IMG/VR virus record: IMGVR_UViG_3300036715_002161
Span: 1 to 64,000 of that record
Reading direction: 5' to 3' (one strand)
DNA from: a virus
DNA length: 64,000 nt
The notes under the pieces were generated by a model, which was not told the origin of the DNA, made no database searches, and was given only the letters and a program-made list of their open reading frames with translations. The first letter of the stretch is position 1. The number at the start of each line of letters is the position of its first letter. Positions 56,089 to 64,000 of the stretch are shown here, one piece after another. The translations under genes and the position numbers were made by a program.

Positions 56089-56776
56089 ATCCAGAAGACC
56101 AAAAACCTCCTTGAGAGAGTCACCCTATTCACTACCAGAACAGGCATATCATAGAGAGCCTGAACCGATAAGACCTAAGACGGCAAACCAGGATAGATAC
56201 ATCAAAGCAATCAAGACGGGTAAGGTAATCTTTGGTACCGGCTCTGCCGGGTCTGGTAAAAGCTTTATTGCAGCCTCCATGGCTGCCGATATGATTCGTA
56301 ACGGGGAATTCAGCAAGTTACTGATCATTCGACCAGCAGTAGGGGCCCAGGAGGACCTTGGATTTATACCCGGGGAATTGGAAGAGAAGTATGCCCCTTA
56401 TATTTTCCCAATTAAGGAAATCCTATACGAACGGCTGGGCAAGAGCCAGACAGATTATATGCTTAAGGTTGGTAAGATTGAAGGTGCCCCGATTGCCTTC
56501 CTTAGAGGTAGGACTTTTAAGGATTGTGTCGTCCTTGTGGATGAAGCTCAGAATATTACTCCCGGACAGATGAAACTAATACTTACTCGTATCGGAGAAA
56601 ACTGCAAAATGATTATTACTGGTGACTCAAGCCAAAGGGATCTGACTGGCAAGTCAGGATTAAATGATGCCATAGAAAAGATTGGCTGGATTCCTCAGGT
56701 TAAGGTAGTTACCTTTACGGCTGCTGATGTTGTCCGGTCTGGTATTTGTGGAGATATTGTTTCCAGCTATGAATAA
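56081..56776 (+). CDS. phoH: PhoH-family ATPase
   Basis: 231 aa: Walker A GTGSAGSGKSF, IRPAVGAQEDLGFIPGELEE, Walker B VVLVDEAQN and the ITGDSSQ sensor-like motif: a typical phage PhoH. Predicted ATP-dependent RNA/DNA helicase-like role, often part of phage phosphate-stress or RNA metabolism genes. Overlaps neighbours by 8 nt on both sides. Confidence 0.88.
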   Translation: MRKSRRPKTSLRESPYSLPEQAYHREPEPIRPKTANQDRYIKAIKTGKVIFGTGSAGSGKSFIAASMAADMIRNGEFSKLLIIRPAVGAQEDLGFIPGELEEKYAPYIFPIKEILYERLGKSQTDYMLKVGKIEGAPIAFLRGRTFKDCVVLVDEAQNITPGQMKLILTRIGENCKMIITGDSSQRDLTGKSGLNDAIEKIGWIPQVKVVTFTAADVVRSGICGDIVSSYE

Positions 56777-58340
56777 GTACCTAGAAAAAATAGCCTTGGA
56801 CTTAATGGGTCTTACTCATCCCTTAAAGCCTTCAGTCTTAAAGGCTGGAGCCTTGAAATTTAAAAGTCTGAGGGCTGCTGACACCTTTAAAATTCCCGCT
56901 AAAGTAATGGGTTTAGACAAGGCTGCTGCCGACCTTTCTCCTAGACAGGAAAAAGCCTTGAAGAAGATGGATGACACAGGCGGAGTAATTCTCAACCATT
57001 CTACTGGTAGTGGTAAAACTAGAGTCTTTTTAGTTGCCGCCCAGAGAGCTTTAGAGGCCAATCCCAACAAAAGGGCCTTACTAGTGGCCCCGGCCAGTCT
57101 GACTAATAACGTCGACAAAGAGATCTTAAAACACAATATTAAGCTAGACCGGGACAGATTGGATGTACTGTCTTATGAAAAGGCCGTCATTGACTCTGAC
57201 AAGCTTTCAAAAAATAAGTATGCCTTGGCTATTGCTGATGAAGCCCAGAAGCTCCGCAATATAGGAACCAAAAGACACTCCGTTATTTCTGAGCTTTTTA
57301 AAGACTCTGACAAAAGACTGTTGGCCTCGGCCACTCCTGACTACAATAATGTTTCTGATATCGGGGCCATGGTAAACTTGGCCGCTGGTAGCAAGGTTAT
57401 GCCTGAGGGAAAGCAAGCCTTTGACGAAAGGTATGTTGATAAAAAGATGGTCTCGGCCCCTATTCTACAACGTATCTTTGGTGCCCCGCCAAAAGAAGTC
57501 TCCAATATTAAAAATAAAAAAGAGCTGGCCTCAGTGGTCAATAAATATTCTGACTACTACAACAGCAGCGAAGACCCAGAGTCGGCCAAGCATTTTGCCC
57601 GCAAAGAAGAGAAGGTCATAGACGTCAAGATGAGTGCCCTTCAGCACCGTCTTTATAAGTATTCGGAAGATAGTCTACCTTGGCACCTCAAGATTAAAAT
57701 CCGGGCTGGTATGCCTTTAGATAAAAAAGACTCTGCCCAGATACAGGCCTTTAGTTCTAACATTAGACAAATCTCTAATTCTACCAGGAAGTACCTGCCT
57801 AATTACGAAGATCCTACTCCCAAGATTAAGGCCGCAGTAGATAGTCTGGAAAAAGACTACCGGACAAACAAGGAATTCCGTGGAGTGGTCTACTCCAATT
57901 TCCTGGAGGCTGGCCTTAATGACTACTCAAGAGAATTGACCAAAAGAAAGATACCACATAATATATTTACCGGTTCTTTGAACAAAAATCAAAAAAGCGC
58001 AATGGAAGAAGAGTATAATACTGGCAAGGTACCGGTCTTATTGATTTCTAGTTCTGGTGCCGAAGGACTTAACCTTTTAAAAACCAGGAAGCTTCAGATC
58101 CTGGAAAATCACTGGAATGAGTCTAAGATTAAACAGGTAATGGGTAGATCTATTAGATATGATTCTCATAAAGATTTACCAGAGAAAGATCGGGTAGTAG
58201 AAATTGAAAGATATAACTCAGTCTTCCCCGATGGAATCCTTGGCAAGTCTAGGAGTAATAGTATTGATACCTATATGATGCATAATGCAGCCCACAAACA
58301 AAGTCTGTCAGATCAGATGAATAAACTATATGATAGGTGA
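56769..58340 (+). CDS. SNF2/DEAD-like helicase with MNKYLEKIA tag
   Basis: 523 aa from ATG 56769 (the longer ORF reads the end of phoH). N-terminus MNKYLEKIALDLMGLTHPLK is the shared tag. Helicase motifs: NHSTGSGKTRVFLVAA (I), LLVAPASL (Ia), AIADEAQKLRN (II), LLASATP (III), then C-terminal RGVVYSNFLEAGL, LLISSSGAEGLNL (V) and VMGRSIRYDSH (VI). DNA translocase or remodeller. The tag suggests it may be packaged in the virion. Confidence 0.85.
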   Translation: MNKYLEKIALDLMGLTHPLKPSVLKAGALKFKSLRAADTFKIPAKVMGLDKAAADLSPRQEKALKKMDDTGGVILNHSTGSGKTRVFLVAAQRALEANPNKRALLVAPASLTNNVDKEILKHNIKLDRDRLDVLSYEKAVIDSDKLSKNKYALAIADEAQKLRNIGTKRHSVISELFKDSDKRLLASATPDYNNVSDIGAMVNLAAGSKVMPEGKQAFDERYVDKKMVSAPILQRIFGAPPKEVSNIKNKKELASVVNKYSDYYNSSEDPESAKHFARKEEKVIDVKMSALQHRLYKYSEDSLPWHLKIKIRAGMPLDKKDSAQIQAFSSNIRQISNSTRKYLPNYEDPTPKIKAAVDSLEKDYRTNKEFRGVVYSNFLEAGLNDYSRELTKRKIPHNIFTGSLNKNQKSAMEEEYNTGKVPVLLISSSGAEGLNLLKTRKLQILENHWNESKIKQVMGRSIRYDSHKDLPEKDRVVEIERYNSVFPDGILGKSRSNSIDTYMMHNAAHKQSLSDQMNKLYDR

Positions 58341-58342
58341 CT

Positions 58343-58651
58343 ATGAATTCAATTTGTAGAATAGGTGATATTGTAACCGGCACATGTCTAGTAAGTACCA
58401 CTGGACACCCAAGAAGTTTTACCGGGACTTGGACTACTGGAAGTCAAGTGGTTTTTGCTGACAACATAGGGGTAGTCAGACTTGGGGACTCTGGTATTAC
58501 TGATTGTAATCATACTTTTATAGCAATAACTGGATCTCCTTATAGCACCGTAGAAGGACTGCCTTTGATCAAGGTAGGGGATACTGTTGAAGTAATAGGT
58601 GGTGGTACCGGAACTGCAATAACTGGTAGCCCTATGGGAGACTCCTTCTAA
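58343..58651 (+). CDS. PAAR-domain spike-tip protein
   Basis: 102 aa from ATG 58343. CRIGDIVTGTC, TGSQVVFADNIGVVRLGD, CNHTFIAITGS and a Gly-rich end GGGTGTAITGSPMGDS make the PAAR pattern. It caps the baseplate spike (35771-36808) and binds metal through Cys/His. Oddly placed among DNA-repair genes rather than tail genes. Confidence 0.78.
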   Translation: MNSICRIGDIVTGTCLVSTTGHPRSFTGTWTTGSQVVFADNIGVVRLGDSGITDCNHTFIAITGSPYSTVEGLPLIKVGDTVEVIGGGTGTAITGSPMGDSF

Positions 58652-59529
58652 TGTTTACTAGGGCCAAATACAAACAAGGACAAGACTGGACCTCTTTGGA
58701 AAATCCGGCGGCATCGGTCAAACTGGACGGTGGTCATTATTTTTTGGCAATAGACAACCATGGAGAAGCCAAGTTTATCAGTCGTCGTAAAGGGGTTAAG
58801 GGTAATTACCCAGAAAGACAGGCAAGCCTACCTCACCTGTCTGGTCCTTACCCAGAAGACTTTAGAGGAAACGTATTTTCGGTCGAGCTTATCCATACTG
58901 GCCACCACCCAGGTCCAGAATCCCATCCTCAGGCCTCTGGAATTTTAAATAGTCTACCAGATAGGGCAATGGCCACCCAAGTTGCCACAGGCCCAATTAG
59001 GGCAGTCTTATTAGATGTAATACACCCCGCCCTTCCTACTTATGGTCAGAAGATCTCATATTTGAAATCCCTGGAAACCCAGTATAATAAACCAAATGTA
59101 TTATATGCTATACCAGTAGAAACTAATCCCAGTAGAATTGCTGACCTTATTGACTCTACTCGCAGTGAAGGTAGAGAGGGTGTAATCATTACCTCAATGA
59201 CCGCCCCCGAGACTAATAACCCTAGGATAAAAATAAAGCACTGTCAGACTTATAACTTGGTAGTGACTGGAATCACTCAGGAGGTAGGTCAAGACACGCG
59301 GCCAAAAGAATCAGCCGGGGCCTTGATTGTATCGGACTCTACTGGTAGAGAAGTAGCCTCGGTAGGCACTGGTCTAAGTCATGATCTTCGTAAAGAAATA
59401 TGGAAAAACAAACCAGCCTGGATTGGTAAACTTATTCAGGTCAAGACCTTCGGCCTTAAGGTAAACCGACTTGCTTCCCCTGTATTCAATGGGGATGCCG
59501 ATGGTGAAGTTGATACCATACCGAGCTAA
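58651..59529 (+). CDS. ATP-dependent DNA ligase
   Basis: 292 aa. Motif I VKLDGGHYF (Lys nucleophile), motif III-like FSVELIHTG, motif IV EGREGVIIT, motif V RIKIKHCQTY, then an OB-fold region (YNLVVTGITQEVGQ). Seals nicks; works with the separate LigD-type phosphoesterase gene at 55684. Start overlaps the PAAR stop by 1 nt. Confidence 0.87.
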   Translation: MFTRAKYKQGQDWTSLENPAASVKLDGGHYFLAIDNHGEAKFISRRKGVKGNYPERQASLPHLSGPYPEDFRGNVFSVELIHTGHHPGPESHPQASGILNSLPDRAMATQVATGPIRAVLLDVIHPALPTYGQKISYLKSLETQYNKPNVLYAIPVETNPSRIADLIDSTRSEGREGVIITSMTAPETNNPRIKIKHCQTYNLVVTGITQEVGQDTRPKESAGALIVSDSTGREVASVGTGLSHDLRKEIWKNKPAWIGKLIQVKTFGLKVNRLASPVFNGDADGEVDTIPS

Positions 59530-59533
59530 AATA
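59527..59533 (+). promoter_or_regulatory. Candidate phage-RNAP promoter TAAAATA
   Basis: GAGCTAAAATA includes the ligase stop codon (TAA) and ends 5 nt before ATG 59539. Confidence 0.5.
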
Positions 59534-59538
59534 GTCCT

Positions 59539-60093
59539 ATGACAGAATTAGAATCAAAAATAATTGAGCAGATTATCCAGGCCTATAAAAATCAGGGAGT
59601 GAACCCTAGAAAAATAATGGATAACCCTATTTTTCTACACCTGCCCCTGGCATCAAAAATAGAAGTAATTAAGCAATATAGCTTGGCCTTGAGGTCTAAT
59701 CCAGAAACCTCTGCCGCCAATACAGCCATACAGGCACTTAAATCTGGGCTGTCGGGAGCCGTCCTGTCTGCTGGCATATCTGGCCTCAGTCAGAAGACAA
59801 AACTGCTGAGTCCATTAGTAAGAGGCCCAAAAGGGTTTAATTCAACTAACCTTGCATATGCCGCTGGAATCGGGGCAAGTCTAGGTATTATTAAAAGTTT
59901 AGTCTTTTCGCAAATGAAAAGAATGGATGACCAAAGATTTAGCAATATGGTGGCCAATAATTCCCCAGAGACGGTACTTGGTATCAATTATACAACTGGA
60001 AAACTAAATCCAGAATCAGTAAATTCAAACCCTATTATTTCTCAACTGAGTTTGATGAACAATGTATTACATGGCGAGATACATAGAGGATGA
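59539..60093 (+). CDS. Hypothetical protein with hydrophobic segment
   Basis: 184 aa: helical N-terminus (KIIEQIIQAYKNQGVNPRKI), Gly/Ala-rich hydrophobic stretches (AVLSAGISGL, AYAAGIGASLGII). Start 5 nt after TAAAATA, no ribosome-binding site. Resembles the head-module proteins in composition. Function unknown. Confidence 0.6.
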   Translation: MTELESKIIEQIIQAYKNQGVNPRKIMDNPIFLHLPLASKIEVIKQYSLALRSNPETSAANTAIQALKSGLSGAVLSAGISGLSQKTKLLSPLVRGPKGFNSTNLAYAAGIGASLGIIKSLVFSQMKRMDDQRFSNMVANNSPETVLGINYTTGKLNPESVNSNPIISQLSLMNNVLHGEIHRG

Positions 60094-60118
60094 ACCTCAT
60101 TAATAAGGTAAATATAGG

Positions 60119-60976
60119 ATGTTAGCACACAATTTAAAGGAGATCCTTACACTGATCCCAGAAGCCTCCGAACTAGTAAAACAGGCTTCTATAGAAGAAG
60201 AGTTCCCTACAAATAATAAGGACTCGGTCTGCGCCTCCTACCTACGTATGAATTACTTGACCAAGGTGGCCAATCTAAATATTGCCCCAGAGACTAAATC
60301 TAAGATTATCAAGGCAGCCTCTTTGTATCAAGTAAGAGACAGACTGGACACGATGTCTAGAAAGTTTAATCCATCGCTTGAAAAGACGGCCAGTCAAAAG
60401 GCCGATGAATTAATTATTGAATTTGAAGACAGCGTTGGCAATCCTTTGGGCTTAGAAAAAATAGCCTCTTTGGCCGAAGCAATTGTTGACCAGGATTTAA
60501 ACCTATATAATAATCCTATGGTAGACTTATATGCCGTAAAGGGTTGGTTAAATAAAGAGGCCGCAGTAAAGACCTTAGCCAACCGCTTCTATCAGACCAA
60601 AGATCAAGACTTTGTCAAAATTGCCCGTATGGTTTTGGACAATGTAAGAGAAGACGACCAGAGTCAAATTAGACAAGTCTGCCGGACTGTGACCCAGTTG
60701 GATAAACGAGCAGGCCTAGACCTTATTGGGTTCAACTTCTATAAAGAGGCCCTTATTACAAAAGAAGCTGCCTTTAAGTCAGTATTAAAGATTAAGCTTT
60801 TAAACAAAGAAATTCCATACGAGACTATTGCCAAATTTGGCAAAGAGCGTATTGGTCAAGTCTTGGGTAGTTCTGTCTCAGAAGGTATGAATGACGACCC
60901 CGTCAATAATAAGTATCTTATCGAGTCCCTACCTAAAGATTTACAGACAGTCTTGGTAAAGGTATTAAATGTCTGA
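60119..60976 (+). CDS. Hypothetical helical protein with EKxA/KEA motifs
   Basis: 285 aa, all-helical, with repeated short motifs (SLEKTASQ, LEKIASLAEA, LNKEAAVKTL, ITKEAAFKS) like those in head-module proteins. Overlaps the next gene by 8 nt. Possibly an internal virion protein; no family recognised. Confidence 0.6.
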   Translation: MLAHNLKEILTLIPEASELVKQASIEEEFPTNNKDSVCASYLRMNYLTKVANLNIAPETKSKIIKAASLYQVRDRLDTMSRKFNPSLEKTASQKADELIIEFEDSVGNPLGLEKIASLAEAIVDQDLNLYNNPMVDLYAVKGWLNKEAAVKTLANRFYQTKDQDFVKIARMVLDNVREDDQSQIRQVCRTVTQLDKRAGLDLIGFNFYKEALITKEAAFKSVLKIKLLNKEIPYETIAKFGKERIGQVLGSSVSEGMNDDPVNNKYLIESLPKDLQTVLVKVLNV

Positions 60977-61502
60977 CCTTGGATTAGCCTCCTTAAAGGA
61001 TATTAGAGATAACCTGGACCGTATATTTGGTGAGGGTCTTTGGGAAAACCTTGAGACGGAAACCATTTCTCTTACCTTGGATGTTGTCCTAGACCCTTTG
61101 GCCAGAGACAAAATCTCTTTGTTAAGGGTATTGGCTCATGACCCCGACCTATTTTTTGAAGATCCTATGGTATTTCTACATGGTGTAGAGGTTATTAATA
61201 ATAATGTGGCCGACTTCGATTTCCTGCCCGTCCCCTCTACCTTGGAGGCAATATATGCCATTGACCAGGTCAATGAACTTATTGACGAACCGGTTAAAGT
61301 CTCTGACTTTTCTCTTGGGGTAAAAAAAACCTTGGCCAACATTTTGGTCCAAGATGGATTTTCCCACATACCAAGCCAACTCTCTGGGGTACCCTTGGGT
61401 TGGATAACCAACTTTCCGGAGACACAAGATAAGACAGATGTTTCAAACCGGGACTTGGCAATTAAGGCCTACTCTAAACATATGATGGATGAGCAAAAAT
61501 AA
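60969..61502 (+). CDS. Hypothetical protein (177 aa)
   Basis: Acidic protein (GLWENLETETISLTLDVVLD, TLEAIYAIDQVNELIDEPVK), start overlapping the previous gene. Virion-type position and composition; no family recognised. Confidence 0.6.
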   Translation: MSDLGLASLKDIRDNLDRIFGEGLWENLETETISLTLDVVLDPLARDKISLLRVLAHDPDLFFEDPMVFLHGVEVINNNVADFDFLPVPSTLEAIYAIDQVNELIDEPVKVSDFSLGVKKTLANILVQDGFSHIPSQLSGVPLGWITNFPETQDKTDVSNRDLAIKAYSKHMMDEQK

Positions 61503-61906
61503 TGGAATACATGTTAGGTCAACCCATTACCATAGTATTTCCCAGTCAAGGATTAATTTCAGGTCTTACTAGTTTCCCAGATCTTAGAATTTTTGTAGAT
61601 GGTGTCCTGACACCTGAAACAGTAACTTTTAGGGACTTGAGCAATGGGTTATATTCTATGTCTTTTAACTCCAATGCTTCTGGTGCCTATACCGTGTACA
61701 TTCAAGGAGCCATTCAAACTAGGTTCAATGTTGTAACCCGTGATGTCTATAGCTTCCTTAGAAATATAGAAGATGAGGCCATAGGCAGTTGGACTTGGAA
61801 TAAAGTAACCGGAGTAATGTCTATTATAAGACAAGATAGTTCTATTCTCGGTACATTTAAAATAATTGACACAGCAGACTCCTCTTCCAGAGAGCGTCTA
61901 GGCTAA
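61502..61906 (+). CDS. Beta-rich probable structural protein
   Basis: 134 aa beta-sandwich-like protein (LTSFPDLRIFVDGVLTPETV, SMSFNSNASGAYTVYIQGAI) overlapping the previous stop by 1 nt and followed by a terminator. Likely tail or baseplate component; unproven. Confidence 0.55.
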   Translation: MEYMLGQPITIVFPSQGLISGLTSFPDLRIFVDGVLTPETVTFRDLSNGLYSMSFNSNASGAYTVYIQGAIQTRFNVVTRDVYSFLRNIEDEAIGSWTWNKVTGVMSIIRQDSSILGTFKIIDTADSSSRERLG

Positions 61907-61909
61907 AAA

Positions 61910-61945
61910 AATCCCGAAAGTATTTTCCGGGATTAGGGATTTTTT
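61910..61945. terminator. Bidirectional terminator
   Basis: AATCCCG / CGGGATT stem with T runs on both strands, between convergent genes ending at 61906 and 61947. Confidence 0.8.
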
Positions 61946-61946
61946 C

Positions 61947-62834
61947 TTAGGCCGCCAACAAAATAGCCTTATCAAATTCTATAGAAGCTATTTTCATCAG
62001 AGTATCAATATTTGATCCGGGAAGGGTATAACCGCTCTGCCAGGAGTCTTGACTTACTAATTCTCTCAAGTATTTAAAATCTGTATGCCTATAAATACAC
62101 CCAGAGTCTAACCCGATGTCAATTCTGTGGTAATCAATATCTTTGGCATAGTAGATATTTTGTACCACAGAAAAAGCCGTGGCCGCAACCAAAACATTAA
62201 TAGCCATAGTCTGATCCAGGTCAGCGCAGCTGGCCGTAGAAGTAGTCTCAACCATCTGATTAAAATAGTCTACATCCATATACAGAGAAGGTACTCTAAC
62301 ACTAAAGGGGACACTCTTATTACTTATAAGTTTTTCCAAGATTTCTCCAGAGGCTTGACATGCACTTGGACTACTAGTCCCCATTACTTTTACCTGGCCA
62401 TAATTATCTCCATTACCAGTATCTATGATTATGCCTACCACTGAATTGGCGGAAATCCATGCCTGAATATCTTTCCTAGAGGATACCGAGTCTACACATA
62501 GTATGTGTAATGCTACTTCACCATACTCCATAGTATTAGACTGTGAATCTGTAATTGAGGTAGTCTCTGCCTTAATATTAATATCATAGGCTTTGGCATA
62601 CCGAGCAGCTAATACCTCTGACTTATATTTACCGACGTCAGAAGTCACAAAATTTTGTCTACTTAAATTTTTAGCCTCTACAGTGTCAAAATCAAAAAGG
62701 ACAATCTCCGGATTAATTACATGTGGCAGACTTTTAAGAAACTGAGCCACCAATGGAACCAGTCTAGAACCAGTTCCACCACATCCATGTATGTATACTT
62801 TGTTAGGAAATAGGCTTGAAGTGTTATATATCAT
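61947..62834 (-). CDS. ThiF/E1-like adenylyltransferase
   Basis: 295 aa: nucleotide-binding YIHGCGGTGSRLVPLVAQFL, then LFDFDTVEAKNLSRQNF (the E1/ThiF DxD-x-NxxRQ signature) and KYKSEVLA. A cysteine-containing stretch (SACQASGE) could serve as the active-site Cys. E1-like enzymes activate ubiquitin-like C-termini; the JAMM protease gene lies 7 nt upstream, the arrangement of PRTRC-type and other bacterial ubiquitin-like systems. Confidence 0.8.
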   Translation of the reverse strand: MIYNTSSLFPNKVYIHGCGGTGSRLVPLVAQFLKSLPHVINPEIVLFDFDTVEAKNLSRQNFVTSDVGKYKSEVLAARYAKAYDINIKAETTSITDSQSNTMEYGEVALHILCVDSVSSRKDIQAWISANSVVGIIIDTGNGDNYGQVKVMGTSSPSACQASGEILEKLISNKSVPFSVRVPSLYMDVDYFNQMVETTSTASCADLDQTMAINVLVAATAFSVVQNIYYAKDIDYHRIDIGLDSGCIYRHTDFKYLRELVSQDSWQSGYTLPGSNIDTLMKIASIEFDKAILLAA

Positions 62835-62841
62835 TTCTTAT

Positions 62842-63837
62842 TTATCCTATAAATCCGTTGGTCGCATAGTGTCTTCTGCCATTTTCTGTCAGATTCTGAT
62901 AGGCTTCATTAATAATAAGTTTTAGATTTTCATCATTGTGATGATTGTCCATTACAAAATCAAGGGCATCTCCGATTATATATTCATAGTCATCATCCCC
63001 TAGTCCTACGGGATCAATGTCTTCCAGTCGTCTACGTCTACCACCATTATCAAAATCTACGGGAGGGATAATATAATCATCCTCTTGAAAGCCATACAGC
63101 TTAGAGCTTTCCTGGTCATAAAAAGGAGTGATCTGTCCGTATTTGGGGGGATAATTATGTGGCTCCGGAACAGAAATTTGATCTAGCCAGGTAGGATCGA
63201 TTTGTACTATGTCCAAAGAGGGTATCTCAAAGATCTCATCAACTTGTACTGGATAGTTAAGTTCACGGAAGTTGAACCGGAACACCATGGTAGGCTCCTT
63301 GTCCAGATTACCAATTACTCCTGAATAATAGATACAGCCTTTATCATTATTATTGTCTGTACCACTAAAGAAGCTACTCATTGTATTATGGGAGTGCATG
63401 TCTAAGACAATAATACTGCCTGATGGTAGAGTGCTTGCATCATACGAAAAAGATACTGCCGCCTTTGATACCGTCTGTTTCGGGACCGAGACATGATACC
63501 CCTTTTCTTTTGTCCATAAGACAAAACAGTGGGCTTCATATTCAGCCTTCTTATGAGTAATTACTTCTTTAAAAAACTTGGTGATTTGATGGAGAATAGA
63601 CTTTGGGATTTTGCCATCTGGTAAGAAGTTCAGTTCCTCTTTTAATTTGTCTCCGTCACCAACTGCTTCTGCCGGTAGGCTTGGGATTTTCAGGCGGACA
63701 CTACGACCACCTACCAGGTTTTGATGTTTTAGAAACCCATCAGAAGTCGTTACATAGATGGTTGAATAGGATCCGACTACATCTTTGAATTCATCTTCTG
63801 AACAAACACAGGAGACATATGGTACAAGAATTTTCAT
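62842..63837 (-). CDS. JAB/JAMM metalloprotease-domain protein
   Basis: 331 aa. Residues 146-163 (LDMHSHNTMSSFFSGTDN) are a complete JAMM zinc motif, HxH-x7-SxxD, as in deubiquitinases and PRTRC protein A. Flanks: EAHCFVLWTKEKGYHV and GCIYYSGVIGN. The C-terminal 120 residues are acidic and probably disordered. Likely partner of the E1-like protein next to it: removes or processes a ubiquitin-like protein. Target unknown. Confidence 0.8.
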   Translation of the reverse strand: MKILVPYVSCVCSEDEFKDVVGSYSTIYVTTSDGFLKHQNLVGGRSVRLKIPSLPAEAVGDGDKLKEELNFLPDGKIPKSILHQITKFFKEVITHKKAEYEAHCFVLWTKEKGYHVSVPKQTVSKAAVSFSYDASTLPSGSIIVLDMHSHNTMSSFFSGTDNNNDKGCIYYSGVIGNLDKEPTMVFRFNFRELNYPVQVDEIFEIPSLDIVQIDPTWLDQISVPEPHNYPPKYGQITPFYDQESSKLYGFQEDDYIIPPVDFDNGGRRRRLEDIDPVGLGDDDYEYIIGDALDFVMDNHHNDENLKLIINEAYQNLTENGRRHYATNGFIG

Positions 63838-63850
63838 TTTTAAGTCCTCG

Positions 63851-64000
63851 TCATGCTAATTGGTGTAAAGTTGGCAATATTTCACTCAGGTCATTCGCCA
63901 CAGGAGTTGGAGCTAGATGTGGACTATCCCGTAGCATATAGTACGGAAAGGTTTCGGCATCTTCTAGGATTTTATACCAGGAGGAAACATTGCCTCTGAA
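63851..64000 (-). CDS. C-terminal end of a further gene of the E1/JAMM cluster (partial)
   Basis: 49 codons from the right edge to TGA 63851, in frame through FRGNVSSWYKILEDAETFPY. Same strand, 13 nt before the JAMM gene. The rest lies outside the window; family not recognisable. Could encode the ubiquitin-like or E2-like partner. Confidence 0.5.
   Translation of the reverse strand, partial: FRGNVSSWYKILEDAETFPYYMLRDSPHLAPTPVANDLSEILPTLHQLA

Overview
The window is part of a large tailed double-stranded DNA phage with a contractile tail (a myovirus), not a bacterial chromosome. It carries a virion module (maturation protease, major capsid protein, very large tail sheath, tail tube, baseplate spike, PAAR tip) and its own multi-subunit RNA polymerase, with beta and beta-prime split over at least three genes. 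It also has phage-type nucleotide metabolism and DNA-processing genes. No integrase, ribosomal or host housekeeping genes are visible. A PEP-CTERM protein and attC-like sites point to a Gram-negative host, perhaps betaproteobacterial; this is inference only.

Layout. 0-5.3 kb (+): RNA polymerase beta, the first part of beta-prime, and a Vsr-like homing endonuclease exactly at the beta-prime break. 5.3-13.6 kb (-): dCMP deaminase, DHFR, thymidylate synthase ThyA, secreted or lipoprotein genes, a PEP-CTERM repeat protein, a fatty-acid desaturase and small genes. 13.7-15.5 kb (+): the second part of beta-prime. 15.5-27.7 kb (+): head module, with many proteins sharing an MNKYLEKIA-type N-terminus and recombining helical/glycine-rich repeats, ending in the major capsid protein. 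27.8-29.0 kb (-): nucleotidyltransferase and small genes. 29.1-36.8 kb (+): neck, sheath, tube, baseplate. 36.8-53.1 kb (-): accessory island of about 45 small genes with several paralogue sets. Its right half especially is punctuated by sites that look like integron attC sites. 53.1-55.1 kb (-): reverse transcriptase, DEDD exonuclease, small proteins. 55.1-55.7 kb: AT-rich, iteron-dense intergenic region, a candidate origin. 55.7-61.9 kb (+): LigD-type phosphoesterase, PhoH ATPase, SNF2-like helicase, PAAR protein, ATP-dependent DNA ligase and unknowns. 61.9-64 kb (-): E1-like ThiF and JAMM protease pair.

Regulation. Two promoter classes separate by strand. Minus-strand units follow nine copies of TGGTATAA(C/G), an extended -10 form expected for host sigma70 RNA polymerase. 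Several plus-strand units follow TAGGnTAAAATA, in four cases ending only 4-5 nt before the ATG. That is consistent with promoters of the phage-encoded polymerase and leaderless mRNAs. Intrinsic terminators lie at several unit ends.

Most notable: a phage early region built like an integron cassette array, with attC-like sites that supply stop codons and, in some cases, the ribosome-binding site and start codon of the neighbouring gene. Also notable are the beta-prime gene split around an endonuclease and an 8-kb block, a T4-CTS-like N-terminal tag on several proteins, and a phage E1/JAMM pair.
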